DNA of 64,000 nt from Flavobacterium phragmitis. GTDB taxonomy: Bacteria; Bacteroidota; Bacteroidia; Flavobacteriales; Flavobacteriaceae. The notes below the pieces were generated by a model. It was not told the DNA's origin. It searched no databases and was given only the letters and a program-made list of their open reading frames with translations. Location: positions 434,001-498,000 of the forward strand of contig NZ_FOMH01000003.1 of the NCBI RefSeq assembly GCF_900112575.1. The letters are read 5' to 3'. Shown one piece after another: positions 1-7,907 of this stretch (its first letter is position 1; every line of letters begins with the position of its first letter). The position numbers and the translations under genes are program-made.

Positions 1-147
1 GCTTCTTCAGACACTAGAATGCATGTGGCTGTTTCTACTGTAGACAAACTAGTTGATTATGTTACCAATGCTCCTGCTGACACTTTTGTTTCTGCAGGTT
101 CTGTACAAACCATTATTAATCAAATCGAAAGAAATAACACAATTTAA
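1..147 (+). CDS. GH130 family phosphorylase (mannosylglucose phosphorylase type), 3' end only
   Basis: Only the last 48 codons are in the window; the frame is open from base 1 and stops with TAA at 145-147. The tail reads ASSDTRMHVAVSTVDKLVDY followed by a short helical end. From memory of the family, this resembles the C-terminus of GH130 4-O-beta-mannosyl-glucose phosphorylases (YYASSDTR...HVA...VDYV). Those cytoplasmic enzymes convert mannosyl-glucose plus phosphate to mannose-1-phosphate and glucose. The next gene is a mannobiose 2-epimerase, its known pathway partner in Bacteroidota, and this strengthens the call. The catalytic region lies outside the window, so the family assignment rests on the tail and the context. 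Confidence 0.7.
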   Translation, partial: ASSDTRMHVAVSTVDKLVDYVTNAPADTFVSAGSVQTIINQIERNNTI

Positions 148-153
148 AATATC

Positions 154-1344
154 GTGTCATTACAATCAAAGCTTTTAAAATCGGAACTGACTGCAGAACT
201 TGATGCCATTCTAAACTATTGGTCAGAACGAACTGTAGATGAGAAAAATGGCGGTTTTGTTGGACAAATCGATTTTAACGATCATCTTATTGCCAATGCA
301 GAAAAAGGTTCAGTTTTAAATGCCCGAATTCTTTGGACGTTCTCTGCCAGTTATAAAACCACAAAAAACGAAAACCACAAAAAACTGGCAAAGAGAGCAT
401 TTGATTTTCTTGCAGCTTATTTTTATGACACACAATTTGGAGGTCTTTTTTGGAGTATTAATGAGGATAAAACTCCAAAAGACACCAAAAACCAGATTTA
501 TGCTCTAGCCTTTGCGATTTATGGTTTATCTGAATATTATGCGATTTCGAAAGAAGAAAAAGCACTAGAAATAGCTAAAAATCTATATCAAAAAATTCAG
601 GAACACAGTTACGATCCTGTCAACAAAGGTTATTTTGAAGCTTTTACCAGAGATTGGCAACCAATTGAAGATTTACGCCTAAGCGCCAAAGATGCCAACG
701 AAAAGAAAACCATGAATACACATCTTCATATTATCGAAGGTTATGTTAATTTATATAAAGTCTGGAAAGACGAAAAACTGCTTGAAGTTATTATCGAACT
801 TCTGGAAACTATCGAGAAATATTTCATCAATACCAAAACAGGACATTTACGTTTGTTTTTTGATGAAAACTGGAAAGAAAAACCAGATGTTATCTCATAC
901 GGACATGATATAGAAGCGGCCTGGCTTTTACAGCAATGCGCCGAAATTTCGGGTGATGAAACTTTGATTGCAAATTATAAAAAACATGCCGTTCAAATTG
1001 CCGAAGTAACCAAAGAAGGTTTAGACACAGATGGCGGTTTGTGGTACGAGTACAATCCTGAAAAAGATGAATTGATAGCTGAAAAACATTGGTGGCCTCA
1101 AGCCGAAGCCTTAATTGGTTTTTACAACGCTTATCAATTAACAGGAAAAGAAGAATATCTGGATATTGTTTACAGGAACTGGAAATTCATAAAAAAACAT
1201 ATAATCGACCAGCAAAACGGAGAATGGGTTTGGGGAGTTTTCCCTGACTATACTGTAATGAAAAAAGACAAAGCCGGATTCTGGAAATGCCCCTATCACA
1301 ACGGACGCGCCTGCATAGAACTTATGCAGCGAATTCAAGATTAA
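154..1344 (+). CDS. Mannobiose/cellobiose 2-epimerase (AGE superfamily)
   Basis: A 396-residue protein of normal length for cellobiose 2-epimerases (about 390-410). These (alpha/alpha)6-barrel cytoplasmic enzymes epimerise the reducing-end sugar of beta-1,4-disaccharides. Conserved histidine segments of the family are visible: NTHLHIIEGYVNLYKVW, SYGHDIEAAWLL and, near the C-terminus, PYHNGRACIEL (His382). The start is GTG at 154, six bases after the GH130 stop; no ATG lies near it. In mannan pathways the enzyme turns mannobiose into mannosyl-glucose, which GH130 then phosphorolyses. The gene order GH130-epimerase-GH26 matches that route, so mannobiose is the likelier natural substrate; this specificity is inferred. 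No signal peptide is seen. Confidence 0.9.
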   Translation: MSLQSKLLKSELTAELDAILNYWSERTVDEKNGGFVGQIDFNDHLIANAEKGSVLNARILWTFSASYKTTKNENHKKLAKRAFDFLAAYFYDTQFGGLFWSINEDKTPKDTKNQIYALAFAIYGLSEYYAISKEEKALEIAKNLYQKIQEHSYDPVNKGYFEAFTRDWQPIEDLRLSAKDANEKKTMNTHLHIIEGYVNLYKVWKDEKLLEVIIELLETIEKYFINTKTGHLRLFFDENWKEKPDVISYGHDIEAAWLLQQCAEISGDETLIANYKKHAVQIAEVTKEGLDTDGGLWYEYNPEKDELIAEKHWWPQAEALIGFYNAYQLTGKEEYLDIVYRNWKFIKKHIIDQQNGEWVWGVFPDYTVMKKDKAGFWKCPYHNGRACIELMQRIQD

Positions 1345-1372
1345 TTTTATTCAATTCTAATTTTAAGTCGTT

Positions 1373-1921
1373 ATGAAACATTTTTTTCTTTTTAGTTTAT
1401 TGCTCACCTCTTTACTAATTGATGCACAAACCAATCTCCTAAAAAATGGAGGTTTTGAATACGATTTAACCAATTGGAACGGACAAGAAAATGGTGCACT
1501 TTCTCCTTATGATAGAAAATCTGGGAAAAACAGTGCCTTAATTAATCAGTTTACGGGTGCAGAATGGAGAGCATTTGATCAAACTGTTCCGCTTGCAAGA
1601 AATACTTATGCGATCGAATGCAATGCCTGGATGAAAGTTGAAGGCGTGGAAAATCAAAAAGAAGATTATAAAGCAGCAATCGTAATTGTAGAATTTCTCA
1701 CTAGTGCAGACAAATCAATTAGCTCCGAAACAATTGCTCGTGCAAAAGGAACAACCAATTGGATCAATTATAAAAAGGCTGTAAAAGTTCCCACAGAAGC
1801 TAAAAAAATCAAAGTTATGCTGGCTTTGGCGCAAACAAACGGTACTGTATTTTTTGACGACATAAAAATAACAACACTTTCTGAAGAAGAATTTTCAAAA
1901 TTGACTCCAGAAACCAAATAA
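1373..1921 (+). CDS. Secreted carbohydrate-binding (CBM4_9-like) protein
   Basis: A 182-residue protein. Residues 1-18 form a signal peptide ending in DAQ, with no lipobox cysteine. The rest is a single beta-sandwich module typical of CBM4_9/CenC-like domains: an opening LLKNGGFEYDLTNWNG, an internal QTVPLARNTYAIECNAWMKV, and a closing VFFDDIKITTL. No catalytic domain is attached. It lies between the epimerase (28 bases) and the GH26 mannanase (6 bases), so it is probably co-transcribed and helps capture mannan at the cell surface. The ligand cannot be read from the sequence. Confidence 0.7.
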   Translation: MKHFFLFSLLLTSLLIDAQTNLLKNGGFEYDLTNWNGQENGALSPYDRKSGKNSALINQFTGAEWRAFDQTVPLARNTYAIECNAWMKVEGVENQKEDYKAAIVIVEFLTSADKSISSETIARAKGTTNWINYKKAVKVPTEAKKIKVMLALAQTNGTVFFDDIKITTLSEEEFSKLTPETK

Positions 1922-1927
1922 ACCAAG

Positions 1928-3157
1928 ATGAAAAAATCACTTTTGAAAATAATAGCACTGAGTTTTTCTATTTTAATTTTGGTTGGATGTTCTTCAGATA
2001 ATGATTCCAATAACGAAGTCATAGTCGATCCACCGACACAAGATGATCCCTTAACGACATCAAATGTAACGACTTACATGGTTGATCCAAGTGCTACAAA
2101 CGAAACTAAAGCGCTGTTCTATAATTTAAAAAGACTAGCACAGACCAAAACGGCTATAGGTCAACAAGATGCCTTCAATGGTTTTTATCAGGATACGGGA
2201 GGAGATTCAGATATCAAAAAAAATACAGGTTTTGATCCTGCTGTTTTAGGATCCGATTTTATGTTTATAACCGATAAAAGCAATAACGAACAATCTAACA
2301 ACTGGTTCTACCAGCAGGAACAAAAAATTACCGCCGATGTTAAAGCCGCTTACGCGAAAGGAATAATCAATACCTTCAGCTGGCATTTGAGAGAGCCTAA
2401 TAAAGAAGAATCTTTTTATGCTGCTGATATGACTTCTGAACATAAATCAACAGCTTTTAGAAGTATTCTTCCAGGAGGAGCAAATAACGAATGGTACAAA
2501 AAGAAACTAGACAAAGTGGCCAAAGTTATTCTGAATCTAAAAGGTGCCAATGGCGAATTGATTCCTGTAATCTTTAGACCTTTCCATGAATTTGATGGAA
2601 GCTGGTTTTGGTGGGGAGCCGATTTTTGTACAGCAGATGAATACAAAAAAGCTTATCAGTTTACGGTTGATTATTTGAAAAACACAAAAGGAGTCCACAA
2701 CATTCTGTATGCTTTTTCTCCTGATAATTCCTATACTACCGAAACCAATTACTTAAGCCGTTATCCGGGTGATAAATATGTCGATATTATCGGAATGGAT
2801 AATTATGGTGATTTTAATAATCAAGGGCAGACAGGATCTGACAAAGCCAATGCTAAACTGAAAATTCTTTCGGATTACGCTAAAGCAAAAGTAAAAATCG
2901 CCGCTTTGACCGAAACAGGTTATCGTGTTACCAATACAACACCTGCCGTTACCGATTGGTTTTCGACTTTATTATACAGTGCTTTAACTAAAAATGATAT
3001 TCAGATAAGTTATGTTATGTTTTGGAATAATAATTCGGACGGTTATTATGTTCCAAATGGAACGGTTTCTAATGCAACCGATTTTAAAACTTACAGTCTC
3101 AAAACAAAATCAGCTTTGGTGAATTCCCTGCCAAAAATGTATGAAATGCCAAAATAA
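1928..3157 (+). CDS. GH26 endo-beta-1,4-mannanase, lipoprotein
   Basis: A 409-residue protein with a clear lipoprotein signal (LILVGCSS, Cys21) followed by an acidic linker, so it is probably anchored in the outer membrane. The GH26 catalytic domain covers about residues 48-400. The acid/base glutamate is Glu221 in FRPFHEFDGSWFWWG and the nucleophile is Glu329 in ALTETGY. The segments IGQQDAFNGF and IINTFSWHLREP are also typical of GH26. Known GH26 members cut beta-1,4-mannan to oligosaccharides or mannobiose. It starts six bases after the carbohydrate-binding gene and is followed by a GH5 mannanase, so two endo-mannanases of different families act together. Exact product size cannot be read here. 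Confidence 0.92.
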   Translation: MKKSLLKIIALSFSILILVGCSSDNDSNNEVIVDPPTQDDPLTTSNVTTYMVDPSATNETKALFYNLKRLAQTKTAIGQQDAFNGFYQDTGGDSDIKKNTGFDPAVLGSDFMFITDKSNNEQSNNWFYQQEQKITADVKAAYAKGIINTFSWHLREPNKEESFYAADMTSEHKSTAFRSILPGGANNEWYKKKLDKVAKVILNLKGANGELIPVIFRPFHEFDGSWFWWGADFCTADEYKKAYQFTVDYLKNTKGVHNILYAFSPDNSYTTETNYLSRYPGDKYVDIIGMDNYGDFNNQGQTGSDKANAKLKILSDYAKAKVKIAALTETGYRVTNTTPAVTDWFSTLLYSALTKNDIQISYVMFWNNNSDGYYVPNGTVSNATDFKTYSLKTKSALVNSLPKMYEMPK

Positions 3158-3163
3158 TGACTC

Positions 3164-3196
3164 AAACCCGACAGGTTTCAAAAACCTGTCGGGTTT
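3164..3196. repeat. REP-like palindrome, family A (CCCGACAGGTTT), copy 1
   Basis: A near-perfect hairpin with arms AAACCCGACAGGTTT and AAACCTGTCGGGTTT separated by about three bases. Near-identical copies lie at 6635-6667 and 6699-6731. This copy sits seven bases after the GH26 stop, between two tandem genes, so it may also weaken read-through or protect the upstream mRNA 3' end. Confidence 0.85.
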
Positions 3197-3216
3197 AGCT
3201 CCAAAAAATACAAATT

Positions 3217-4503
3217 ATGAAAAACAGATTTTTTAAAACACTTTCCTTAGCCTTGATTTTCTCTACGATAGCTTGTCAGGCACAGGAAAAAATTACCGTA
3301 AAAGGAAACCAGTTTTACAAAGGCGACAAACCCTATGCTTATATCGGAACCAATTATTGGTACGGGAGCATGCTGGCTTCAAAGAAAATCGGCGACCGCA
3401 AAAGACTGATTCGTGAACTGGATTTAATGAAGAAAAACGGAATTGATAATCTACGTATTTTAGTCGGTGCCGATGGCGGAAAATATGATTTTACCGTTCG
3501 CCCAGCGTTGCAATACGAGCAGGGAAAATACGACGAAGATTTATTGGATGGATTGGATTTCCTTCTTAATGAAATGCAAAAACGAAATATGTATGCCGTT
3601 TTATACTTAACTAATAACTGGGAATGGTCTGGCGGAATGTCGCAATATTTGGAATGGAATGGTAAAGGCCCTATTCCTGTTCCTAATATTCCGCCAAATA
3701 CTTGGCCTCAGTTTATGTCGTATACAGAGCAATTTCACAGCTGTGAACCTTGTATGGAAGCTTTAAATAATCATGTTAAATTTATTATTGGAAGAACAAA
3801 TACTTATTCTAAAAAGAAATACAATGAAGATAATACCATTATGTCATGGCAGGTTGGAAATGAGCCTAGGCTTTTTACAATAGAAAACGAAGTAAAATTC
3901 ACAAAATGGCTGAATAACATTGTGGATCTGATTAACAGTTTAGACAAAAATCATTTGGTTTCTACTGGTTCTGAAGGAAAAAACAGTTCGAATGACAGTA
4001 TGGAAATCTTTGAAAGAACACACCAAAACCCAAATATCGATTATTTAACGATGCATATCTGGCCTAAAAACTGGAATTGGTTCAAAGCGGACAATGCTGA
4101 AACTACAATGCCCAAAACAATTGAAAATGCTGGTAAATATATTGATGATCACATCAAAGTGGCCAACAATCTAAAAAGACCCATTATCATTGAAGAATTT
4201 GGTCTTCCGAGAGAAAATGAAAATCTGAATGCGGGAGCTTCTTCTGTTTACCGAGATAAATTTTACAGCTATATTTTCGGAAGAGTTGCAGAAAGCGTTA
4301 AAAATGGCGGGCCATTGCAAGCAGCCAATTTTTGGGGATACGGTGGTGAAGGAAAAGCGATTCATCCTGATGGAAAATGGAATCCAGGAGAGCCTTTCAC
4401 AACAGATCCACCGCAAGAACCGCAAGGCTTAAATTCGGTTTTTAATGGAGATAAATCGACATTGAAAATTGTAAAAGATTATAATCTGAAATTGAAAAAA
4501 TAG
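3217..4503 (+). CDS. GH5 endo-beta-1,4-mannanase (GH5_7-like)
   Basis: A 428-residue exported protein. The N-terminus ends in TIACQAQ: either signal peptidase I cleavage after QAQ, or a weak lipobox at Cys20. The GH5 (beta/alpha)8 fold shows the subfamily 7 opening YIGTNYWYG with LDLMKKNGIDNLRILVG. The acid/base is Glu216 in SWQVGNEPR. The nucleophile is in PIIIEEFGLPRE, most likely Glu327 (the Glu before Phe-Gly). The loop between residues 140 and 190, with two Cys in HSCEPCMEAL, is an insertion of the kind seen in Bacteroidota mannanases. With the GH26 enzyme it gives overlapping endo-activity on mannan or glucomannan. The substrate is inferred from family and context. Confidence 0.9.
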   Translation: MKNRFFKTLSLALIFSTIACQAQEKITVKGNQFYKGDKPYAYIGTNYWYGSMLASKKIGDRKRLIRELDLMKKNGIDNLRILVGADGGKYDFTVRPALQYEQGKYDEDLLDGLDFLLNEMQKRNMYAVLYLTNNWEWSGGMSQYLEWNGKGPIPVPNIPPNTWPQFMSYTEQFHSCEPCMEALNNHVKFIIGRTNTYSKKKYNEDNTIMSWQVGNEPRLFTIENEVKFTKWLNNIVDLINSLDKNHLVSTGSEGKNSSNDSMEIFERTHQNPNIDYLTMHIWPKNWNWFKADNAETTMPKTIENAGKYIDDHIKVANNLKRPIIIEEFGLPRENENLNAGASSVYRDKFYSYIFGRVAESVKNGGPLQAANFWGYGGEGKAIHPDGKWNPGEPFTTDPPQEPQGLNSVFNGDKSTLKIVKDYNLKLKK

Positions 4504-4526
4504 AATGAAATTCATACCTGTTTTTC

Positions 4527-4610
4527 GTAGAGACGCACTGCAGTGCGTCTTATGCGTAAAGAATATGTGCGACGTAAACTGGGCGTAGACGCACTGCGGT
4601 GCGTCTCTAC
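4527..4610. repeat. REP-like doublet, family B (GTAGAGACGCAC), REPIN-like arrangement
   Basis: Two palindromic units face each other: 4527-4550 (GTAGAGACGCAC / GTGCGTCT with CTGCAG at the centre) and 4585-4610 ending GTGCGTCTCTAC. The outer ends are inverted copies of one another, so the whole unit has inverted ends with a spacer of about 35 bases. A second, more degraded doublet is at 30003-30078. This organisation resembles REP doublets moved by Y1-type RAYT transposases in other bacteria; no such transposase is in the window. It lies between the GH5 and GH97 genes. Confidence 0.8.
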
Positions 4611-4633
4611 AGAATAACCAAAACAAAAACTTC

Positions 4634-6613
4634 ATGAAAAATATATTTATTCTTTTTTGTTTTACCCTCGCAAACTTTTCTTTTTCACAAAAGAAACAGG
4701 ATTTCAACATAATTTCTCCAAATGGAAAAATCGATGTGAAAATTGCTGTGAATGACAAAATTTTATGGTCCATTTCGCATGAAAAAGATTTGATTTTAGC
4801 ACCTTCCGAAATGACTATGACTTTGGACGGAAATGTTATTTTAGGAAAAAATCCAGTTGTCCTAAATTCAAAAAAAGAAAGCGTCAATACTTCTTTTGAA
4901 ACGCCTTTATACAAAAAAAAGACCGTAAAAAATCAATACAATAAATTGACTATCAACTTTAAAAATGATTTCGCAATTGAATTCCGTGTTTTTGACGATG
5001 GAGCAGCATATCGTTTTATCACAAAAAAGAAAAAAGAGATTACAGTAAAATCAGAAGAAGTAGTTTTAAATTTTGATCAGGATTACAATACTTTAATGCC
5101 ATATGTTCGTGATTTGAGAAATCCAAAAGATCAATTTATTTCTTCGTTTGAATCGCATTATGAAAACAAAAAAATCAGTGAATTTTCTAAAGATACTTTG
5201 GCATTTTTACCTTTTTTAATTGATTATAAAAACCATAAAAAAGCAGTTTTCCTTGAAGCAGATTTAGAAGATTATCCAGGATTATTTATCACCAACAATA
5301 AAAACAAAACAGGTTTTGAATCTCGTTTTTCAAAATATCCAACTCAAGAAACCAATGGCGGATTTAATTTCCTCAACAAATTAATTACAGAAAGAGCCGA
5401 TTATTTGGTAAAAACCAAAGGAACCAGAACTTTTCCGTGGAGAGCGATTGTAATTGCTCAAAATGATGCCGATTTAGCCAATAACGATATCGTTCAAAAA
5501 TTGGCTGAACCATCAAGAATAAAAGATATTTCGTGGATAAAACCTGGAAAGGTGGCCTGGGATTGGTGGAACGACTGGAATATTTACAATGTCGATTTCA
5601 AAGCAGGAATCAATACCCAGACTTATAAATACTATATTGATTTTGCTTCTAAAAACAAGGTTGAATATGTGGTTTTAGATGAAGGCTGGAGTGTTGAAAC
5701 GGATATCATGAAACACAATCCAAATGTAGATTTGGAAGAATTGATTGCTTACGCGAAAGAACGAAACGTCGGTATTATTTTGTGGGCTTCGTGGATGGCA
5801 ATCCATAATAAAACAGAAGCCGTTTTTGACAATTATGCAAAACTGGGCGTAAAAGGTTTTAAAGTCGATTTTATAGATCGTGACGATGCCAAAATGGTGA
5901 ATTCCGTTTATGATATTGCGCAGAAAGCAGCAAATCATAAGCTAATTATTGATTTCCACGGAATGTACAAACCAACTGGAATTCAGCGTACTTATCCAAA
6001 TATTTTAAATTTTGAAGGCGTAAAAGGTTTAGAAAATAATAAATGGACACCAAATGATGATGTACCGCTTTATGATTGTACCATTCCATTTATCCGAATG
6101 ATTGCCGGCCCAATGGATTACACACCAGGCGCGATGCGAAACGCCACAAAAAGCGAATTCAAACCTAGTCATTCGACTCCTATGAGTCAGGGAACCAGAT
6201 GTCACCAATTGGCGCTTTACACTATTTTTGAAGCTCCTTTACAAATGATGGCCGACAGTCCAACGGCTTTTATGAAAGAGCAGGAAAGTACCGATTTTAT
6301 TGCTAAAATCCCAACTACTTTTGATGAAACTCTAGCTCTTGATGGCGAAGTTGGAAAATATGTTTCAATTGCCAGAAAAAAAGAAAATATTTGGTATTTG
6401 GGTACCATAACAAATTGGGATCCCAAAGACATTACAATTGATTTTTCTTTCCTTGAAAAAGGCAAAAAATTCCAAGCTGAAATTTTCTCTGATGGCCTAA
6501 ATGCCGACAAAGCCGCAACAGATTATAAAAAAGAAATCATAACCGTGGATTCAACAACGAAACTAAAATATCATTTGGCAAGCGGTGGCGGATTGGCAAT
6601 GATTATTAAATAA
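4634..6613 (+). CDS. GH97 glycoside hydrolase, alpha-galactosidase type
   Basis: A 659-residue protein with an N-terminal signal ending NFSFSQ. It has the three GH97 parts: an N-terminal beta-super-sandwich (about 25-280), a (beta/alpha)8 barrel (about 290-560, starting GKVAWDWWNDWN), and a C-terminal beta-sheet domain. The barrel has VVLDEGWS and GFKVDFIDRDD. The Asp in KVDF (Asp412) occupies the nucleophile site of retaining GH97 alpha-galactosidases; inverting SusB-type alpha-glucosidases lack it there. That residue, together with the mannan context, points to removal of alpha-1,6-galactosyl branches from galactomannan. The substrate is inferred from this residue and the neighbours. The gene ends just before two REP-like hairpins. 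Confidence 0.85.
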   Translation: MKNIFILFCFTLANFSFSQKKQDFNIISPNGKIDVKIAVNDKILWSISHEKDLILAPSEMTMTLDGNVILGKNPVVLNSKKESVNTSFETPLYKKKTVKNQYNKLTINFKNDFAIEFRVFDDGAAYRFITKKKKEITVKSEEVVLNFDQDYNTLMPYVRDLRNPKDQFISSFESHYENKKISEFSKDTLAFLPFLIDYKNHKKAVFLEADLEDYPGLFITNNKNKTGFESRFSKYPTQETNGGFNFLNKLITERADYLVKTKGTRTFPWRAIVIAQNDADLANNDIVQKLAEPSRIKDISWIKPGKVAWDWWNDWNIYNVDFKAGINTQTYKYYIDFASKNKVEYVVLDEGWSVETDIMKHNPNVDLEELIAYAKERNVGIILWASWMAIHNKTEAVFDNYAKLGVKGFKVDFIDRDDAKMVNSVYDIAQKAANHKLIIDFHGMYKPTGIQRTYPNILNFEGVKGLENNKWTPNDDVPLYDCTIPFIRMIAGPMDYTPGAMRNATKSEFKPSHSTPMSQGTRCHQLALYTIFEAPLQMMADSPTAFMKEQESTDFIAKIPTTFDETLALDGEVGKYVSIARKKENIWYLGTITNWDPKDITIDFSFLEKGKKFQAEIFSDGLNADKAATDYKKEIITVDSTTKLKYHLASGGGLAMIIK

Positions 6614-6634
6614 AAAACTCTTCTAAAAGTTTTC

Positions 6635-6667
6635 AAACCCGACAGGTTTTGAAAACCTGTCGGGTTT
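6635..6667. repeat. REP-like palindrome, family A, copy 2 (possible terminator)
   Basis: Arms AAACCCGACAGGTTTT and AAAACCTGTCGGGTTT around a minimal loop. It lies 21 bases after the GH97 stop and, with copy 3, fills the space between two convergent genes, where it could terminate transcription from either side. There is no long T-run, so termination is a guess. Confidence 0.85.
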
Positions 6668-6698
6668 AATTACGAAAACGTAAAACCTATATTATTGG

Positions 6699-6731
6699 AA
6701 ACCGACAGGTTTTAAAAAGCCTGTCGGGTTT
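6699..6731. repeat. REP-like palindrome, family A, copy 3
   Basis: AAACCGACAGGTTTT pairs with AAGCCTGTCGGGTTT. The left arm has lost one C and the right arm has an AAGCC variant, so this copy has drifted from the other two. It is 19 bases before the 3' end of the aldo/keto reductase gene. Confidence 0.8.
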
Positions 6732-6750
6732 GTTACTCATGACATAAACG

Positions 6751-7707
6751 TTATGCTAATATCTTCTCAATCTCATTCAATTCATCATGCGTAAATTCAG
6801 TATTCTCCAAACAATCAATATTATTACACAATTGTTTTACAGAACTCGCCCCAATTAAAACTGATGTAATTCGTTTGTCTTTTTGCAGCCAAGCCAAAGC
6901 CATTTGTGCCAAAGACTGATTTCTGTTTTTAGCAATTTCATTCAGCTGAATTAATTTCTGAATTCTTTCCTGCGTAACCTCATCTTCCCTCAAATGTCCG
7001 TTTGGATTATGGGCTCTTGAATTTTCTGGAATTCCGTTTAAATATTTATCTGTTAAAAGTCCTTGTGCCAAAGGCGAAAAAGCAATGCAACCTACTCCTT
7101 TTTCTTCTAAAACATCTAATAAACCATCTTCAACCCAACGTTGCAACATAGAATATTTTGCTTGGTGAATCAAACATGGCGTTCCTAATTGCTTTAAAAC
7201 ATCAACCGCAACACGAGTCTGTTCTGCCGAATAATTACTAATTCCAACATAAAGCGCCTTTCCACTTCTAACAGCATAATCTAAAGCCATCATGGTTTCT
7301 TCGATTGGTGTTTCGGGATCCGGACGATGCGAATAAAAAATATCTACATAATCGACTTTCATTCTTTTTAAACTCTGGTCTAAACTTGACAATAAATACT
7401 TTCTTGATCCCCAATCTCCATAAGGTCCATCCCACATAGTGTAACCTGCTTTGGTTGAAATAATAATTTCATCACGCAGATTTCCCTGAAAGTTATGCCA
7501 CAAAATTTTACCAAAATTAGTTTCAGCAGAACCGGGAACTGGCCCATAATTATTGGCTAAATCATAGTGCGTAATTCCTTTATCAAAAGCCTCTACAGCA
7601 ATACTTTCTGCATTATCAAAATTATCTACTGATCCGAAGTTATGCCATAATCCTAAAGAAATCTCTGGAAGCAGCAAACCGCTTTTCCCGCATCTGTTAT
7701 ATTTCAT
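6751..7707 (-). CDS. Aldo/keto reductase (YghZ-like)
   Basis: A 318-residue cytoplasmic NAD(P)H-dependent reductase with the whole AKR catalytic tetrad: Asp49 and Tyr54 in HYDLANNYG, Lys86 in STKAGY, and His127 in FYSHRPD. The segment GYTMWDGPYGDWGSRKYL is characteristic of the YghZ / L-glyceraldehyde-3-phosphate reductase branch. IGASSVKQL near the C-terminus fits the cofactor 2'-phosphate loop. It is on the minus strand at the 3' end of the mannan locus, downstream of GH3 but separated from it by a 200-base palindromic spacer. Its role in mannan use is unknown; it may detoxify or reduce a sugar aldehyde. Confidence 0.88.
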   Translation of the reverse strand: MKYNRCGKSGLLLPEISLGLWHNFGSVDNFDNAESIAVEAFDKGITHYDLANNYGPVPGSAETNFGKILWHNFQGNLRDEIIISTKAGYTMWDGPYGDWGSRKYLLSSLDQSLKRMKVDYVDIFYSHRPDPETPIEETMMALDYAVRSGKALYVGISNYSAEQTRVAVDVLKQLGTPCLIHQAKYSMLQRWVEDGLLDVLEEKGVGCIAFSPLAQGLLTDKYLNGIPENSRAHNPNGHLREDEVTQERIQKLIQLNEIAKNRNQSLAQMALAWLQKDKRITSVLIGASSVKQLCNNIDCLENTEFTHDELNEIEKILA

Positions 7708-7766
7708 TGTTTTAATTTATAAGTTGAAGGTTTAATAGATTTTAAAAATACGAAAAAATACTAAGC

Positions 7767-7900
7767 TTTGCCACAAAGGCACAAAGTCACTAAGATTTTT
7801 AAACAAAAAGAAATCGCCACGAATTTACGAATTATTTATTTAAAATTTGTGAATTCGTGGCGAAAAAAAAACCTTTGCTTCTTAGCGCCTTCGCGGCAAA
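7767..7900. repeat. Nested imperfect palindrome between aldo/keto reductase and GH3
   Basis: An inner perfect 11-bp stem (CGCCACGAATT at 7815-7825 with AATTCGTGGCG at 7852-7862) sits inside an outer imperfect pair: TTTGCCACAAAGGCAC near 7767 and GCGCCTTCGCGGCAAA ending at 7900. No coding frame is seen. The layout matches the other gene-end palindromes at 37865-37940 and 43483-43649. Confidence 0.75.
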
Positions 7901-7907
7901 ACCCTTT

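Noticed and set aside
4429..4914. 161-codon minus-strand frame opposite the GH5/GH97 junction
   Set aside because: It runs through the REP-like doublet and the start of the GH97 gene; Phe/Ile-rich noise.
4634..6613. SusB-type alpha-glucosidase identity for GH97
   Set aside because: The KVDF motif with Asp412 fits the retaining alpha-galactosidase branch, and the locus is for mannan, not starch.
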